Origin: Callaeas wilsoni
Lineage: Eukaryota > Chordata > Aves > Passeriformes > Callaeidae
Direction of reading: 5' to 3'
Length of the DNA: 64,000 nt
Assembly (NCBI GenBank): GCA_013398955.1
Contig: VWPU01011481.1
Location: 1 to 64,000, forward strand
Of this stretch, positions 42,205 through 56,176 are shown piece by piece. The position numbers and the translations under genes are program-made. Each line of letters opens with the position of its first letter. Within the stretch, counting starts at the first letter, position 1. The notes under the pieces were generated by a model. It was not told the origin of the DNA, did no database searches, and saw nothing but the letters and a program-made list of their open reading frames with translations.

Positions 42205-43760
42205 GCAGATGACATGTAAAAATTAATTTTATTGATGCCCTTGTTGAAGGTTTTGTTTGCACTGAACATGCTCAGCAGTAATGTCACCTCAGCAGAATGC
42301 CACCTGCTATGGAATTCTTCAGTTGCACTGGAACTTGCAATTCCACAGGCAAGATGCCACTCATCCACTGCAAGTATCCACTCCATGCAAGCCAGAATGA
42401 ATGCTACCCTTTGTGTAGGGTCACCCTGTTCTGTTCACAAGCATGAACCATACATGATGGACTACACAGCCAGATGTGTGTGGTCATGTGTACAGCAGCT
42501 TAGGTGCAAGTTCTGCTACCAAGAGAAAACACATTGGCACGTAGTGGCCAAAGAGCCTGTTACGGACAATATGAACAGTGGAGGTGCCTCTCATTTCCTA
42601 TTTCTGCTGTACAGAGGGATGTACCACAGGCTGGGATGGGCAGATATAGCAACAGCTCCTGAGGAACAGATGATCCCAGTGAAAAATCTGGCATAGGTTT
42701 GAATCCATCTGCACAGCACCTAATTGGTACAGGAACTGAAATGAGGTAGGACAGGAGGAACACAACAAAGGTACCAGGTCGCAATTATCTCAAAGAAAGA
42801 CATCAGTGAGCAGGAGAACAGCAGCATCACCTTCATTTGCAATAGACAAGCAGACGCAAAAAGAGGTTCCAACAAGTTACTAGAACAGTGGTTATCTTCA
42901 TGTAGCCACGGATTCAATTTCCATCAGTGCTGTCTCCACAAAAGTTCCTCTGTCTCTTCTGATGTCCCAAGTAAGCTAGGAGAATTCCTACCTTCAAACA
43001 TTGATGAAATAAGAGGAAAGGCAGAATTACATGCAGATACCACCGCCCATCAGTTACAAGATTTGAATGTATTTCTGATGTCTCTGTATCCAGAGACTCA
43101 AGATCCTTGATGACCAGGATGCCTTATGAAATACCTAGAGAAAGAATGCACTTCTTCCCTTCCTCCCTTTGTGGCACCATCCCCTATCTCAGGCTTCTCA
43201 ACTTCCCATCCTGGGTGGAACAATCTACCCTTCCACTTCTTTCCAGTCCTTTTGAGGCAGAATGGCTAGATGTTCTCCCTGCTGGCAAGAACTACACAGC
43301 TCTCCACCCTAACACCCAGTGATACAAAAAGGCAGATGCTGGATCATCACATTGGAGTTGAAGTTTGTGGAAATTCAACTTTGTATCGTCTACGAAGGGA
43401 TAAAAGCCAAACAAAATACAAGGCAGAGGAGTTACAAAAGGCCATAAAGCCCTAGATTTTACTCTAAGATAGCAAAATGAAGGTGATACAAGCTTACATA
43501 GCTGACTCACTAATCCTAAGGGACCTGAGCACCTCTCCCATCTGCTATTGTTCCAAATACTTCAGACTCAGGTAGGGATGAGGTGGTTTCAGGTCAACCT
43601 TACCTTTCCCTGCTTTCCAGCACTCTGAGCACTGGCTTTCCTGCTCATGCTACTACAGACAAGGGAGCAACCCTAAATGGATGGATGGGATAACAGGCTG
43701 CATCCAACAGCCAGGGACAGGGGAAACAGGAAAAGTGCTCTTCCCCACTATGAGGAGCCT
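42205..43760 (-). other. AP3M2: AP3M2 3' UTR with poly(A) signal
   Basis: AATAAA on the minus strand corresponds to TTTATT at 42228-42233, giving a 3' UTR of about 1.55 kb below the stop codon at 43761-43763. No other minus-strand AATAAA with better context was noticed nearer the stop. A 154-codon plus-strand ORF inside is judged fortuitous. Confidence 0.55.
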
Positions 43761-46700
43761 CTACGTTCGGACTTGGAACTTGCCAGCCTTAGTCATGTAT
43801 TTTATCCCCTTGAACGGCTTGTACTTCTCCCCATACATGTCCAGGCGATTCACCTTCAGTCCTAGAGGCAAACAAACACAGCATAAGACTGACTGCTGCC
43901 ACAAAGGAAGCTGACAGGCCTTTGGGATAAAGGCACAGAAGATCATACTAGTGGTGCAGAAAGCACAGGGGAAGTTTTAGCAAGTACTAGACAGAATGGA
44001 GAAAAGCTGTCAACTGTTAATTGTTAGAATCATTCTTTACAAACACATCCATACCCGAAATTTCTTTATACGTCTGTAAGCATGAAATGCAAGGAAATAT
44101 AGGTAAGTTGTTTCACAGACCACCAGAAAGAACAAATCCATATATCTGTAGTCAAAGCAGACAATATTTTTGCTTGAAGAACATATTTCAGGTAGAATGT
44201 ACTTCAGAGGGTTTGTGAAGTTACATCAGCTACATGCAGAATGAGCACTGGCAGAGCAGAGAACGTTCCACTTCTTTACCTCACAGTCACTTACCAGATA
44301 TAGCCAGCTGCTGAATTTTAAACTGCAGGTTAATGGTGGGGTTTTCATCTGGTTTCGACATCCCAGCTTGCAGGCTCACACTCCCCTTCAGGCTTGGCAG
44401 TTTCTGGGGGTTTATTTTCCCAACATCCCATGACAGTAACTTTAAGGAACGGAAAATGCAGCAGTGAAACTCAAATGGTGGTAACACCCTCTAAAGAAGA
44501 GTCCCCTTCCAGTGACAGCTTTTAATGTTTCTGTATGAAAAAATGTCTTTCTCTTAGTATCTTGCCTTTCATATTGGCCAGACACAGGATTAAGGAGCAG
44601 ATACCTTAGAACCTTTGCTCTCCCTCTCTTTCCATGAAGATCCCCAAAGGCCTACTATGAACAATATTTCCACTTCTTGTGCTAAAGGCCCCATGGGTAA
44701 ACGCATCAGATTAAAGTTTGCAACAAGAAAGAAAAAGTTAACTCCTGAGGTTCAAACAACAAAACCAGAACATCCCAAAGCACATCAAAACCATTAACCA
44801 ACCCTTAGTGTTTGCAAAAGACCAACATGCAGCACTTGGGCACTGGGCATGACAACTAGGTACGTAGACGTTTGTAAGCCATCCACCAGACTGATGTCCC
44901 ATCATACAAGACAAGTGCTTGGATTTTCTTCAAACACCAAGTAGCCAGAACTACAATCCACTCAGACACCAAGGTGTTTGTTCTGGGGATTAAGAAAAGT
45001 CCTAGTATGCAGCTGTTCAGAAAAAGTTCTCATCCCAACATACTGCCTTCAGCAAAGCCATGTTCATGGAAATGTTCATGTAAGCATGAACAGCTTGACT
45101 GCATTTTCTGATAGATAAGAAAGATTTTTTTAAAAAATTGATCTAATTTCTTTCTTTCTTCTTACCTTTGTAACTGGATCAAAGACATGCGTTCCCTGGG
45201 AGGGTGTAAGGGTCATATTTAAGACACTTTTTGGCATCTGGCTAGTGACCATCACTCCCTCTACAGTCTTCCCCATAGTCTGCTTTGGCCCCACTGTGAT
45301 CTCAAACCGTCCCAGTGAGCTGCTATCACGAAAACTGATGTTGTGCTTAATGTAGACAGGAATTGCCACAAGACTAGAATAAAGACACAAACAGAAAGTC
45401 CTTGTTGATCTCTTGCCTTCATATTTGCTTAAAAGAGAAGCAAATCCTACACCCATTTGTTTGAGCTAGGAGCAAAGTCAGGATTCCATTCTCAAGTCTT
45501 AACACTTTTTGTAATCAAGCTTGCTGTAGCCTATTTTTTAAATCGGAACAAGGAACTACATCCAATAAAACAGGAGGCTTGAGCAAAGGATGAGAAATGT
45601 TTTTGCATGTCACAACTAGGCTAGCAAGTAGTTCCTGGCAGTGCAGCAGCACTCCAACTTCATGTTTGTGCTTTTGGTTGCATTTGCCACTCCTTTTCAC
45701 GTACTAGAGATAAATCTGACAAAAGTCTAGCAAAATTCTTTAGCAGTTGTAACCCCAAATATTACTTGGCAAGCTGCTTCTAGAAAAGAGTGCAAACATG
45801 GACAAGAACTTGTGGTTCTATTAAGAGAAATGTCAAAAAACTAAGAGGAGCACCAAACTATCTTGTTTTATTCTAAAAAGTTTTTATAAACATATGAAAT
45901 CAACAGCTTGATTACTCCACACTGTCTAATTCTTTCCCTCTCTTTATCTGCTAGTAGTCTTTGAAAAATGCTGGCTGACCAGGAAGAAATTACAGAATCA
46001 CTGTTCCAAACAAGGAGAAAACATGTAATGTAAAAAAAGAAAAATGCAAGTCACCATGCACCTCTACTTCATTTGGCTCAACATGCCACCTCATCTTTAA
46101 ATGTTCCTTCTTTCATCCTCTTCCTAGCCAGAAGGACCCAAATTTCATAATTCACAGCACCAGATTCATCACTTACTTCTGAGCGCTGACATGGTAGGAC
46201 AGCAAGCGGAAATTTCCATCAGGTGGAATGAAGGACAGTATTCTCTCTGACTCCCAGCGCTTAAAACGCACACATGGGTGAAAGCTGACATCATCCAATA
46301 ACCGAGGGTTCTGAAACAAAAAGAAAGTCACAAGGTTTGTTAAGGCAGTACAACTTAAAATGACCTCCTCTTCTTATCCATCTTCTATCCATGAAGGGCC
46401 TACCATTTGACACACTCTTGACCACTTGAAGGTGTCCACATTCAGACATGTCTGATACTGTTATATCCATATGAAAGCAGTACTCAATAACCTCTATCCT
46501 TTTTTTGACATTTTAAATCCCATTTTAGAAAACTTAGTCATGTCACATAATTGCATTGGTGCACACTCATAAAGGAGATTGCCCTTCAGATATCTGCTTA
46601 AAGCACCACTGTATCTCAAAAACTTTACTGCAGCACACATTACCTGTGCTTTTAAACAAAGAATCTAAAAAAGCCCTTTTAGGCTCTAAGTTGCGAAGTT

Positions 46701-49700
46701 CCTGATGAGTCCCCATTGTCATTTCTTTCTCTTTTCGTCTGGTATACCCTGAATCTGAGGTACTGGAGTCTATCATCACGAGACCGCAATCTTAGCAGCA
46801 GGGCTGGGAAACTCCTTTCAAAATACTTAAGTAAAGATATATCCTTGAGCTTTACCATAAAGGAGAGGGTAAGGTCTGGCATCCCAGTCAGCTTGACGCA
46901 AGCATCAATCACCCCTTGGATTTCAGCAGTAATTGTGGAACCTGTAACAATAAAGTAAACACAGGTGGTTATGTGAACCTGATCCAAAAAATCCCGAAGT
47001 GGAAAGACTATCCGTGAGGAGGAAGGAAATCTATTTTCTTAATGAAATGTCATGGCTCATTATGTTGCCTGCTCAACATTTTTATCATTCCCAATGACTC
47101 CTCTAGAAGATTCATTCAATTAAGAACCATGGACACCAGCAGTATCCATTTTAATGGCCGATGACAATAGGTCCCAATTCTAACAAGACTAAAAAGCACA
47201 AATACTAAAGAGAAAGTGCTATATACAATTTTTACTCATCTTCTATTTTCCCAATATAGAATTGCTCATGAGACCTCAAGAACAAAGACAAGTGAAAATC
47301 TTGGTGCCTCTGTGAACTTTTTGACTGAATAGCACATATAAGTTAGCAACAGTCCAGAGTAAAAATAGGAGCAGAGCTTCCCACACTTGGATGAAGGTGT
47401 GCCTATTTCAAAACCTAACTCTCTCTTCAGGCACTATCAGGACAAGTTATCCTATTCTTAGCCAGGAGCAACTTCCATACCCGATTTGTCAATAATTGCA
47501 TCTATCTCCTCAATCACATCAAAATAGGCCTCATTGTTGGTATATTTGACACCAGTACGTCTCCAAGGCACCACTGAGAGCTGTCCAGTGGGAAGCTGGT
47601 CACCCACATTAGTGCTTCCTGGAAAAAGAAAGGGAATCAACAACCACAGAAGTTAGGCAATGCTGCAGAACAAGTCCTTGGCCTTACAGAGCTCAACTGT
47701 AATTAATCCCCAAGAACCTCTGTTTCTTTGTAGGAGAGCAATTACTCTTCCAGACTCCCTGTACCCCAAAAATGCACATCTCTCTTACACCCAGCTCTAA
47801 AACATACCACAGTAATGCATGGGGAAGCGTCTACACATGGGGATGCATAAACTCACATCAAACTAACTCATCCTGGAAGTCATGTCATGGCTAACTGAAA
47901 ATGTCATCTGACTTTTTTAGGTTAAAAAACCCCGAATCAGACCAAAACCAAATGCAAAACCAAAGTGCAGCTGGTGCTGAAACTGGAAGGAATCTCAAAG
48001 CAAAGCACTAACTAGCACATGACTCCCCAAATACACCTGTGCTGCATGAATGGTACGGGACAACACAAATTTTTGTCACCCGTATCCTACTTTACTTATG
48101 CAGGAATATTGCCACCTGGACTCCCCAGTTTATCTTCTTCTTGTTTCCCTGTACCTGTGATGGTGTTGACGACTGTTCGCAGAATAGTAGGAGGTTTTAT
48201 CAGTTCCTTAAGAATATTAGACTCTGTTGCCAATGGAAAGCCATTGTCCAGCATCTCCTCCAGCACCTCATAAACCACCACAACATTGTCCTTGATTATT
48301 ACCTCTGAACAGACACCAAAATAATCCTGTGCAAAAGAAAGAATTACTCAACAATCTCTGAAAGAGAATCTTAGTGATCATTCAGTCCAGTGCCCTCCCA
48401 CACAGAAATAAATCAAACCTCTTCTTGGAGGAGGCAAAAAAACCACTGAAAGTCCCTATATAACTACAAACACATCAGACCCACCACTCCCACAGACATG
48501 TACAACTCTGCCACTGCTCCATCAAATTCTCACATCAGCAGTCCCAACTAATTCAGCAATTTTAAAAATTGAACATTTAATTTACTTACTGTCTTATTCT
48601 ATGTGGACTTCAAGCATCTTTCAGGAGAGAGCAAGTGCACGTGCACAAACACAAACCCGAGCTTTTAGTTACTTACAGCAGTTAAAGAGATCAGGCACTT
48701 TGCATAAAGAATGAGTATACGCATACCGTGACAGTAGAGAAATCCTAGTTCTGCATTACAAACACTCTTTTTCAGACATACCAGATTTTAATATACATCT
48801 AAGCCAGTGACGACACACTCATGCCTCATTATCCTCATCAGAAACAACACCTAAGGGTCTGACACAATCCACTGCTGGCCTGAACGGCCAATCCACTCCT
48901 TAAAGTCAGAGAAACATAACTCAGAATACAGTCAGGTTCTGACTGACATCTTGGAAGCAAAAGTTCCCATGATACTTGTTTGGCCAAGCACACACATTTC
49001 CTGTATTCTGGCAAGATGCTCGTCACAAGACATTTCAAATCCAGACAACACAATCCTGTTCTTGGCAGGCAGAAGACAAACATCTTTACCGTTTTCCTAA
49101 AATGATCAGAAGTCATGTCAACCATAGTACAGAGGGAATACAGCTACTCTGCGGCAACTCCTGCAACTCACTGCTTTAGGAAGCTTCCAAAAAGCGTCAC
49201 TAGATGTAAACGCACGTGTCAGTTGTCACTAATTGATCACAGCACGTGGCTATGAATTGCAAAAAGCTCCTTGTGAGAACAAGGCCAGCTTGGTCTTAGC
49301 TCACAGTTCCCAGAGCAGGTAAGGCTGCAGAACAGAAATACTGATTGCTGAAAGGTTCATCCTATGAGCACAGGTAGATCCCGAATCCATCGTAATCCTA
49401 GACAGTAAATTCCCGACTACGACAAGCCCTGTCTATATCCTCACAAACGCAGGATGAAAATTACATGATAAGAAACAACAAAAAACTAATAGCTGCGAAC
49501 GAGGGCCGCCCTTTGCGCAGCCCGCCCGTTCTCCCCCGCAGCGCGGCCGTGCCGAGGCTCCCCCGCTGCTGCCTGCCAGCGGGGCCCACGCCCCTCGGCC
49601 ATACCTGGAACGTGTCCACGACGCGGTGCAGGAACTCGATGACGAAGAGCGGCGGCACCTCACTCTGGATGACGGCCACGAAAAAGATCTTGTGGCGGTA

Positions 49701-49877
49701 GACGCTAAGGAGGTAGTGGTGCGGCGTAGGGATCACCGGCGGCACGTTCTCCGCCTCCGAGGCCCGCTCCTGCGCCTCAAAGAAGTAGTCGCAGACGGAG
49801 CGGCTGACGACGCTCTTCCAGTGCTTCTCCAGGAAGATGTCCCCCGAGGCGTTGATCAGGAACAGACTGTGGATCAT
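43761..49877 (-). CDS. AP3M2: AP-3 complex subunit mu-2, complete, 8 coding exons
   Basis: Medium chain of the AP-3 adaptor, which sorts cargo from endosomes to lysosomes and synaptic vesicles; the mu subunit reads tyrosine-based sorting signals. Exons: 49877-49605, 48326-48155, 47618-47481, 46941-46856, 46310-46177, 45373-45166, 44439-44295, 43861-43761. All are GT-AG and in phase: 418 aa, equal to human AP3M2. The N-terminal longin-like sigma/mu domain starts MIHSLFLINASGD; the C-terminal mu-homology domain starts near residue 170 and ends KAGKFQVRT. Residues such as VVVVYEVLEEMLDNGFPLAT are nearly invariant with human. The start is chosen at the family position, although the same frame stays open upstream to 50075. 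It is convergent with PLAT and divergent from KAT6A. Confidence 0.97.
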
Positions 49878-50420
49878 GGCTGCGGCGGGGCCGGACCGGG
49901 CCGAAGCGAAACCCCCGAGTACTCCCCACACAGGTCCCGCCCCCCGAAAGCCCCCCGCCCCCTCGCGCGCGCAGCATGGCTGCCCCAAGCACCGCCCCCG
50001 GCGCGAGGACAAACACGCGCTCACCACTCGGGACGGGTCTCCGCAGCGAGCGCTGCGATTGGGCGATCCACCCACACCCGCACCCCATAGGCCGATGAGG
50101 CGCGCGGCTCATGACGCAGCGCAACGGCGCGTTCACGCTCCGTAACTATCCCGGCAGCGGCCGGACGGGGATCCAGGCGAGTACGGGATCGTGCCCGGCA
50201 GAGCTCTACGCACCACGCGTCCGTGTGTCTCATGTCTCTGTCCCGCGACCGATTCCGCCCCCCCCTTACACACCTGACACGGCAGGGGGCGACGCGGGGC
50301 CGGCCCTCAGGCCCGGAGCTACGCAGGGCGCCCCCGCCAGGCAGCAACATCGCGACCCGAGGATGTCCCACACAGAGCTGCACGTTCCCGGTCGTTCGGC
50401 GGGGTGGGCTTGCTGTCCGG
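49490..50420 (-). promoter_or_regulatory. AP3M2: CpG-island promoter of AP3M2
   Basis: Strongly CpG-rich block around the start codon at 49877, extending to about 50420. An inverted CCAAT (GATTGGGC) is near 50058. Transcription probably starts between about 49900 and 50050 on the minus strand. No TATA box is visible. Confidence 0.65.
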
Positions 50421-53400
50421 CTACCCCGCCTGCTCCTCACCGGCGTTTAGGGGTGCCTTTTCTAGAGGGGAACTTAAGTATAGTCCATGAAAAGTGGAAA
50501 TAACCCGGCTTTTGCAGGGAGAAGCAGCAGTTTTTCACTACATTATTTTGCTGGTTCGTGCACGACCGAGTAACACCCCAAAAAACATTCAGCTGGTGTG
50601 AAAACTGTTGTCGTGCCAAATTTACCTAAATTCTCTAGCAAATTATTCCTTTGCATAATTAGAACTAGTGTTTCATGTTGATAGAGCAGGTCCCTGGACT
50701 TCTCAGTAAGACATGACACCACAAATGATTTTCCTACTACACTGCTGGGAACATACAAAACCAACGGAAAAGCAGTCCTGTGTATCCCATTAAATAATCT
50801 GTCTGAGCACACAGCCTTTCTTACATGGGAAGGAAGGTCAGATTTTTGCACCAGCATGGAGAGACTGAGGTCTGAGATTTCACACCCAGCTGTGCTTCAA
50901 GAATGTGGGCAAATCTTTTAAGTGGTGATATCTCCAAGTCTGGAAGATGTGACAAATTATGTCAGAACGCAGAAAAAGGCCCAATTCCAAGTTGGTATCT
51001 TTGATTTCTGTTGATTCATTGTAGCTGTTTTTTCCCAAAAATGGGGCACAGGTCAGTTCACTTACTCTGACACTACCTTTCAATACTACTGTATGCATAC
51101 ATCCTTATTTAAAACATTAGGTAATTCTACATGGACTAGATGAGCTTTTCTCTATAGCAGTAAAATAATGAGAAATTATCTATATATTAATTTCTCTTTT
51201 ATGGTCATTATTTGTATCAAATGCATTTTTTAAACATCAAATAACATTTTTACATGTCTAAGTTACTGTGATGAATTACACATTTGAGAGCAACACAGAG
51301 GCAGAAATTTGTCATTTTATTACATCACTTCTAAATTTAAATTATTATTTTCATATGATCAGTTTTTAACACAAAGGCATTGTAAATATTATATCAGTCT
51401 ATGAGGAGATTGTATTATTGGCAGTCATATAGATATCACAGACAGAAAGCAGCAGAACATAGTTAAACTGGCAACATAAAGCCTTTATGCATTTGGTTCT
51501 CCATCAAACACAAAATGGTTCTGTTTTTAACCTGGACTTTAAAATTAACAGTCATAGGATATATCTTTTCAATACAGGCATTTCTTCATTGCCTCATGAA
51601 ATGCAATTCAATTTTGACAGTATATTACGTTATTTAAATTCTGCCATTTCCCTCTGACTGCCCGTACCCATCATCAAAATTTTATTTTATCTAGTTTATT
51701 ATGTTGTCACTTTCCTATTTTTCCTACAGTTGCTTCAGCTTGCTTAGCCATCAAGAACATTGGTGCTGATACAAAAGTATCATATGGTAACCTTACTATT
51801 TCTGCACACCAGTGGAAAAGGTGGTTGAGGGAAGCCTAGCTGCTTCCAAACCATTAGACCACGCTGTGTTCTGAAGGTCTGCAAAATGGTTCAGGAGCTT
51901 ATAGAAACTGGAACTTAAAGGGAAACATGACAGAACATGCTGCCAGAACAGAATTTAATTTTGCTGGTTAACTTAAAGACAGCCTGAAAACTGCTCAGTT
52001 GAAGGGTACTTTACTTTCATTATGTGAACCTCAAGAGAAAACTATGCACAGTCTAAGAGCAGTGCTACAAAATGGTGCTGCCAAAACATCACTGTCTTTA
52101 CAATAAAACAATTCCTTATCACTGTAGTTTGCCATATGCAGGAATTCTGATGATTTAACTGTTAGCCTGTGCTGTGAAAATACAAGACAGAACTGATGAA
52201 AACAGGCCATTTTTAATTTATAATAGTGTACGAAACCAATTAGTTTTGCAAGGTTGCTAATAATAACCTACTGACAGTTCTGAAACAGAAAAGACTCTAC
52301 AGAGCGACACTGTTGTAGGAACACAATTGGGTTTCACTGTTATGTACTGCATCCTCTTAGTCTTGCTTTACTTTCTCATCTGGAAATTGCATTTATGTCT
52401 CTATTAGTTTTTCTGAATATAGCACCACAGCCTTGTAATTTACGACAACCCTATAACTTGGAAGCCTTGCAGACTTGAAGACTTGGGAAGAGGTGTGAGA
52501 AGACTAATTTGTTGGGAGAATCCAAGTCTGACAAGACAAGGCCAGACCTCTGCAGTCTATGTGGCAGAACCGGAACTATTTGTACAGTACCTTGCAAAAC
52601 AGCACCTCAAACTCCATTTGCTTCAACTAATAAGCAACTCACTGGGAACATTTAACTTTCACACTGAAAAGACTTACTGTTAAAACATCAAAGCAATTCC
52701 TCTTGCTCAAAAGAGAAATTTCTCACCTTAAGACACTAAACAAAGCCATTCAGAAAACAGCATGTTTGTTTTATCAACTCTGTCCCTAGAATATTTCTAA
52801 AGATTTTTCTAAAAACAGAAGCTCACACGAAACTTTACACAGTAGTTGTCCTTTAAGGCAATGGTGAAAAAGTCTATAATGTGTAAACACAACTGGTAAG
52901 CTGAGCCAGAGTTACAAAAGGTGAGAGAATTGCATGCAGCACAAAGCCATACAGAATGCATAACAAAATGACACTATTTCAACTAAACATAACCTAAGAG
53001 AGAATGCTGTTAAACGAGAATCTGCTCTTTACTCATGTCTGCCAAGGTTCAGCACACGCCAGTGGAACGCTGTACCTCTGCAGAGCCGAGGAGAACCTGT
53101 GGTGTGAGCGAGCCAAGGCTGGACCTCTAACGAGCCCCTTCTGATGTCTGGGAGGAACAGCCAGCTCTGCGCAGCCAGACCGAAGTACCTAGAGAGCTCC
53201 CACAGTACTGTCATGTGGGACAGCTAATGTTTTGACAGCATATTATTTATTACTCGAGACAGTAAAATACGTCACAAAGTTACACAATTTACCTGGCAAA
53301 GATGACCAACGATAGAGCAACCCTTATTCGCGCACAGATGAAGAGGCACAGGCACAGTACCTGCTCTCAGAGCTAAATGGTATCGTTATTTCAGAACTCC

Positions 53401-53480
53401 ACATCATTTCGGTAAAAGTCTAGAGTCACGGTTTCAAGCGCAAGCTTAATTAAGCCTAAGAGAGGAACTTTCTTCTTTTC
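50421..53480. other. AP3M2-KAT6A divergent intergenic region
   Basis: About 3 kb of AT-rich sequence between two CpG islands. I recognise no exon, RNA gene or clear repeat in it. Open frames here are short and lack family resemblance. Confidence 0.5.
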
Positions 53481-54740
53481 AGGGTATGGGTATCTATTTA
53501 TCGCCAGCACGCGCCCGGCAGCCCCAGCCCTCCCACCACCCTTCCCGGTTCTCGGCGGTCAGAGCCTCCGGCGGCCGCAGCCTGCGTTCCCGGACCGCAG
53601 GCGTTCCGCACAGCCACAGCGAAAGGCCCAGGTCTGCAGCCGCTACCCCCCAAGTACGCTTCCAGTCAGCTTTTACCGAGCCCCGCGCCACACCACCCGG
53701 CCGGGCCGTTTCCCTCACTCGCTCCTGGGCGGGCGAGGTCTGCCCGCTCCGCTGGGGCGGCCCTAAGCGTGGCCCCACCTCCCCCGCCCGCCGTGGCGCA
53801 GCTGCGGCTCCACAGCGCCCCCCGGCGGCCGTCTGCGCCCCGCCGCGCTGTTCCGTCGCCTCGCCACCCCCCTCCCCCCGCGGGCTGTTCCACCTCGCGG
53901 GTCCCCCCCCCCCGCCGCAGCGCGCCGGGCCCAAGATGGCCGCCGTGTCAGTTTCGGGCTTCGCCGCCGTCCGGCCTTCACCTCCTGGGTCCCGGCGCTC
54001 GCGGGCCTCGGTGAGTAACGCTGGCGGAGCCGCGCCGGCTCAGGTGGTTGGTGCTGAGGAAGTCGGGGACAGGCGGTTGGCGAGCTCCGTGGCCTGGGGA
54101 AGGGGAAGGCCCGTTGGGCGCTACAGGCTCGCGGCCTGTTCCGGCCCCGCCGCCGCTCTGCGCCAGGCCCGGCCCCGCCGTCCGCTCCCGCGGCGCTGGC
54201 CAGGTCCACGCCTCGGGGAGGTGGCGGTCGCGGCACGGCGCGGGTGAGGCGGGCAGAGCGGCCGGGGGTCCGCAAGCTGAGCTTCGTTCAGTGTCTGGCG
54301 CGGGAGAGGGCGGCTGAGGCGGGCGCGGGCCCAGCCGTACCAGTGCGAGGAGCTGCCCAGGCTGCACTGCCCACGTCCAGGAGCACGGAGAGCTGCGTGG
54401 GGCTCGGCTGCCTGCCGCCTCTGCGGCCTGCGCCCCTCTTTTGCCGATCTCGCCGGTGCGAGTCTCTGTGCTGAGGCAGTGCGCTCCTCGGGGCGCCGTG
54501 TGCAGGACCCACCCGCGATAGGGATGAGGACGAGCGGTAGCAGGTGCAGGGGTCGCTTGTCCCGCAGAGAGCGAGCGAGCGACCCACCGGTGCTGGGACC
54601 GTCCCGGTGTCGCCCCGGCCTGGCCGGACGGTTACATAACGTCCTGCGCACGGAGGTCTGCTGGGGACAGGAGACGGAATTCTCTGGGCCTCGGGATCCA
54701 GGCGGGCAGGGGCACCGCGGGAGCGCATCTCTGCTTTGCG
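53480..54740 (+). promoter_or_regulatory. KAT6A: CpG-island promoter and leader exon 1 of KAT6A
   Basis: Dense CpG island. A donor (CCTCG/GTGAGT) follows 54010, closing the first untranslated exon. CCAAGATGGCCGCC at 53931-53944 matches a YY1 motif, typical of positions just downstream of the start site of housekeeping genes, so initiation is probably a little upstream, around 53850-53930. The C/G runs near 53870-53915 may affect assembly accuracy. Confidence 0.65.
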
Positions 54741-55845
54741 AGGAGGGGACCATATTTCCCTTTACATCTGTTGTCCGCAGGATAAAAGAACTCTAAGCAA
54801 GCACTGCATCCTTTCTGGTTTAAGCAGTCGTTCAGAAGCTTTTCAGTACTGGCCGTGTGGAGCTCTTCTATTGAGTCTGATGTCTGTATGCAAATGTGTT
54901 CTGTGTGTTGATAAATTCTTCAGTGCTTACTAGAAAGCAGAACAGGATAACTGTGTTGTCGACTTAGCTCTTGTCTAAAACTTCCCTTGTAGATAATCGT
55001 TATTTATTGTGATAAACAGTTTACAGATCCTTGTCAGTTAGTGTACTAGTGTACTCCTAAAGTAGAACTTCAGCATAACAGGCAGTTATCACACTTAGAA
55101 AAAGCTATTTTAAACATAACTAACTAAAGGCTCTGAAGTAGAGCCTCATACCCTTTCACCAGCATCTTCACCTAACAGTGTCATAAGCGTTCCTTTTACG
55201 CTGTGTATGGTCACCTGTTACTTTGTCCTCACGTGTTTTCAGTAGGCCTCATCAATACTGAAAATTATGTTGTATTCTTTTTTCTATGGCCTGTAAAAGT
55301 ACAGCATTTAATTACTATCTCCAGTTGTGTTTCTTCACTTTTTTACTTTATGGAACAACTGCCATAGATTTTCTTCACAGAAGGGAAACAGACCCATGAT
55401 TACACTCCTGAAAGTGCTCAGAAAGTTTCTTGCTGTTTGCTCAAGAGTCTTGGTTATTCCTATTTTCTGTTGAAGTTTCAGGCAATGTCTTCCATGTGTA
55501 AAAATTAAGAGAGCTGCTGCTCTTTTAAGATGTTTGTTGTGGTTTTCTTTTTTCCCCCAAATATTAATTTATTTCATGCTCAGCAGTGATACAAAAGTTG
55601 GTATAGACTAATGGATCAAAATGGAAAGGACACTTTTCACTAGGTTGTATGGAGTAATTTTAGTGCTAAAGTATGCTTTTGTTAGTAGTGAAGATAAAAC
55701 CTGAAGTATTACTTCAGTATTTCAGAACTGTAGTGGCTTAAAACTCTGCTATGTGTTTAACAAATTGACTTTGTCTGCTACTTTTTTTCTTTTTTTTGTA
55801 GCTGGTTTTTTTTTTTTTTTAAATGTCTCTCTTTTTTTCTTCCAG

Positions 55846-55888
55846 GCCTAACATTAGAGTTCTTTTGATTGTGAGACCAGAAGCTCAG
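55846..55888 (+). other. KAT6A: KAT6A leader exon 2 (non-coding, 43 nt)
   Basis: A long T-rich tract ending TTCCAG precedes 55846, and a donor (CTCAG/GTGAGA) follows 55888. The exon has no ATG. It links the CpG-island exon (ending at 54010) to the coding exon (starting at 56002). Confidence 0.6.
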
Positions 55889-56015
55889 GTGAGATAATGC
55901 TGAAATATTTATACTTTTGTGGAAAAACTTTCTATGATGCTGTTAGGGGATTTATTGGAAAGAGTATAGAAGTTTCTAATTGTTTTGTTTTTTCTCTTCA
56001 GTGTGAAAACAAATA

Positions 56016-56176
56016 ATGTTTGAGAAAGGAGGATTAATTCAGAACAGAAAACGTGTATGCTATGGTTAGCTGGTTCCCATCACTCGAGGATCTGTTTTCT
56101 CATCGTTTGAAACTTGTTCAGCATCAGGACAAAGGATAACGACTCTATGGATATACAGAATTCTTCACCATGGTAA
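56016..56176 (+). promoter_or_regulatory. KAT6A: Cluster of upstream ORFs in the KAT6A leader
   Basis: Between the acceptor at 56001 and the main ATG at 56170 there are four ATG-initiated short frames: 56016-56069, 56057-56110, 56062-56139 and 56147-56176. The last one reads across the main start codon and stops at 56174-56176. A fifth frame would start at 53936 in leader exon 1, in a good context, and stop two codons into leader exon 2. Confidence 0.7.

Noticed and set aside
42232..42696. 154-codon plus-strand ORF
   Set aside because: It lies antisense in the AP3M2 3' UTR, has no recognisable family or splice context, and is compatible with chance.
48361..48430. CR1 fragment on the minus strand
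   Set aside because: A GTGATCATTCAGTCCAGTGC-like stretch is suggestive, but too short and diverged to call by eye.
49878..50075. N-terminal extension of AP3M2 in the same frame
   Set aside because: The frame is open only because the sequence is GC-rich; the family protein begins MIHSLFL at 49877.
50421..53480. Hidden gene between AP3M2 and KAT6A
   Set aside because: Only short frames with no family likeness, no splice-consistent series and no CpG island inside.
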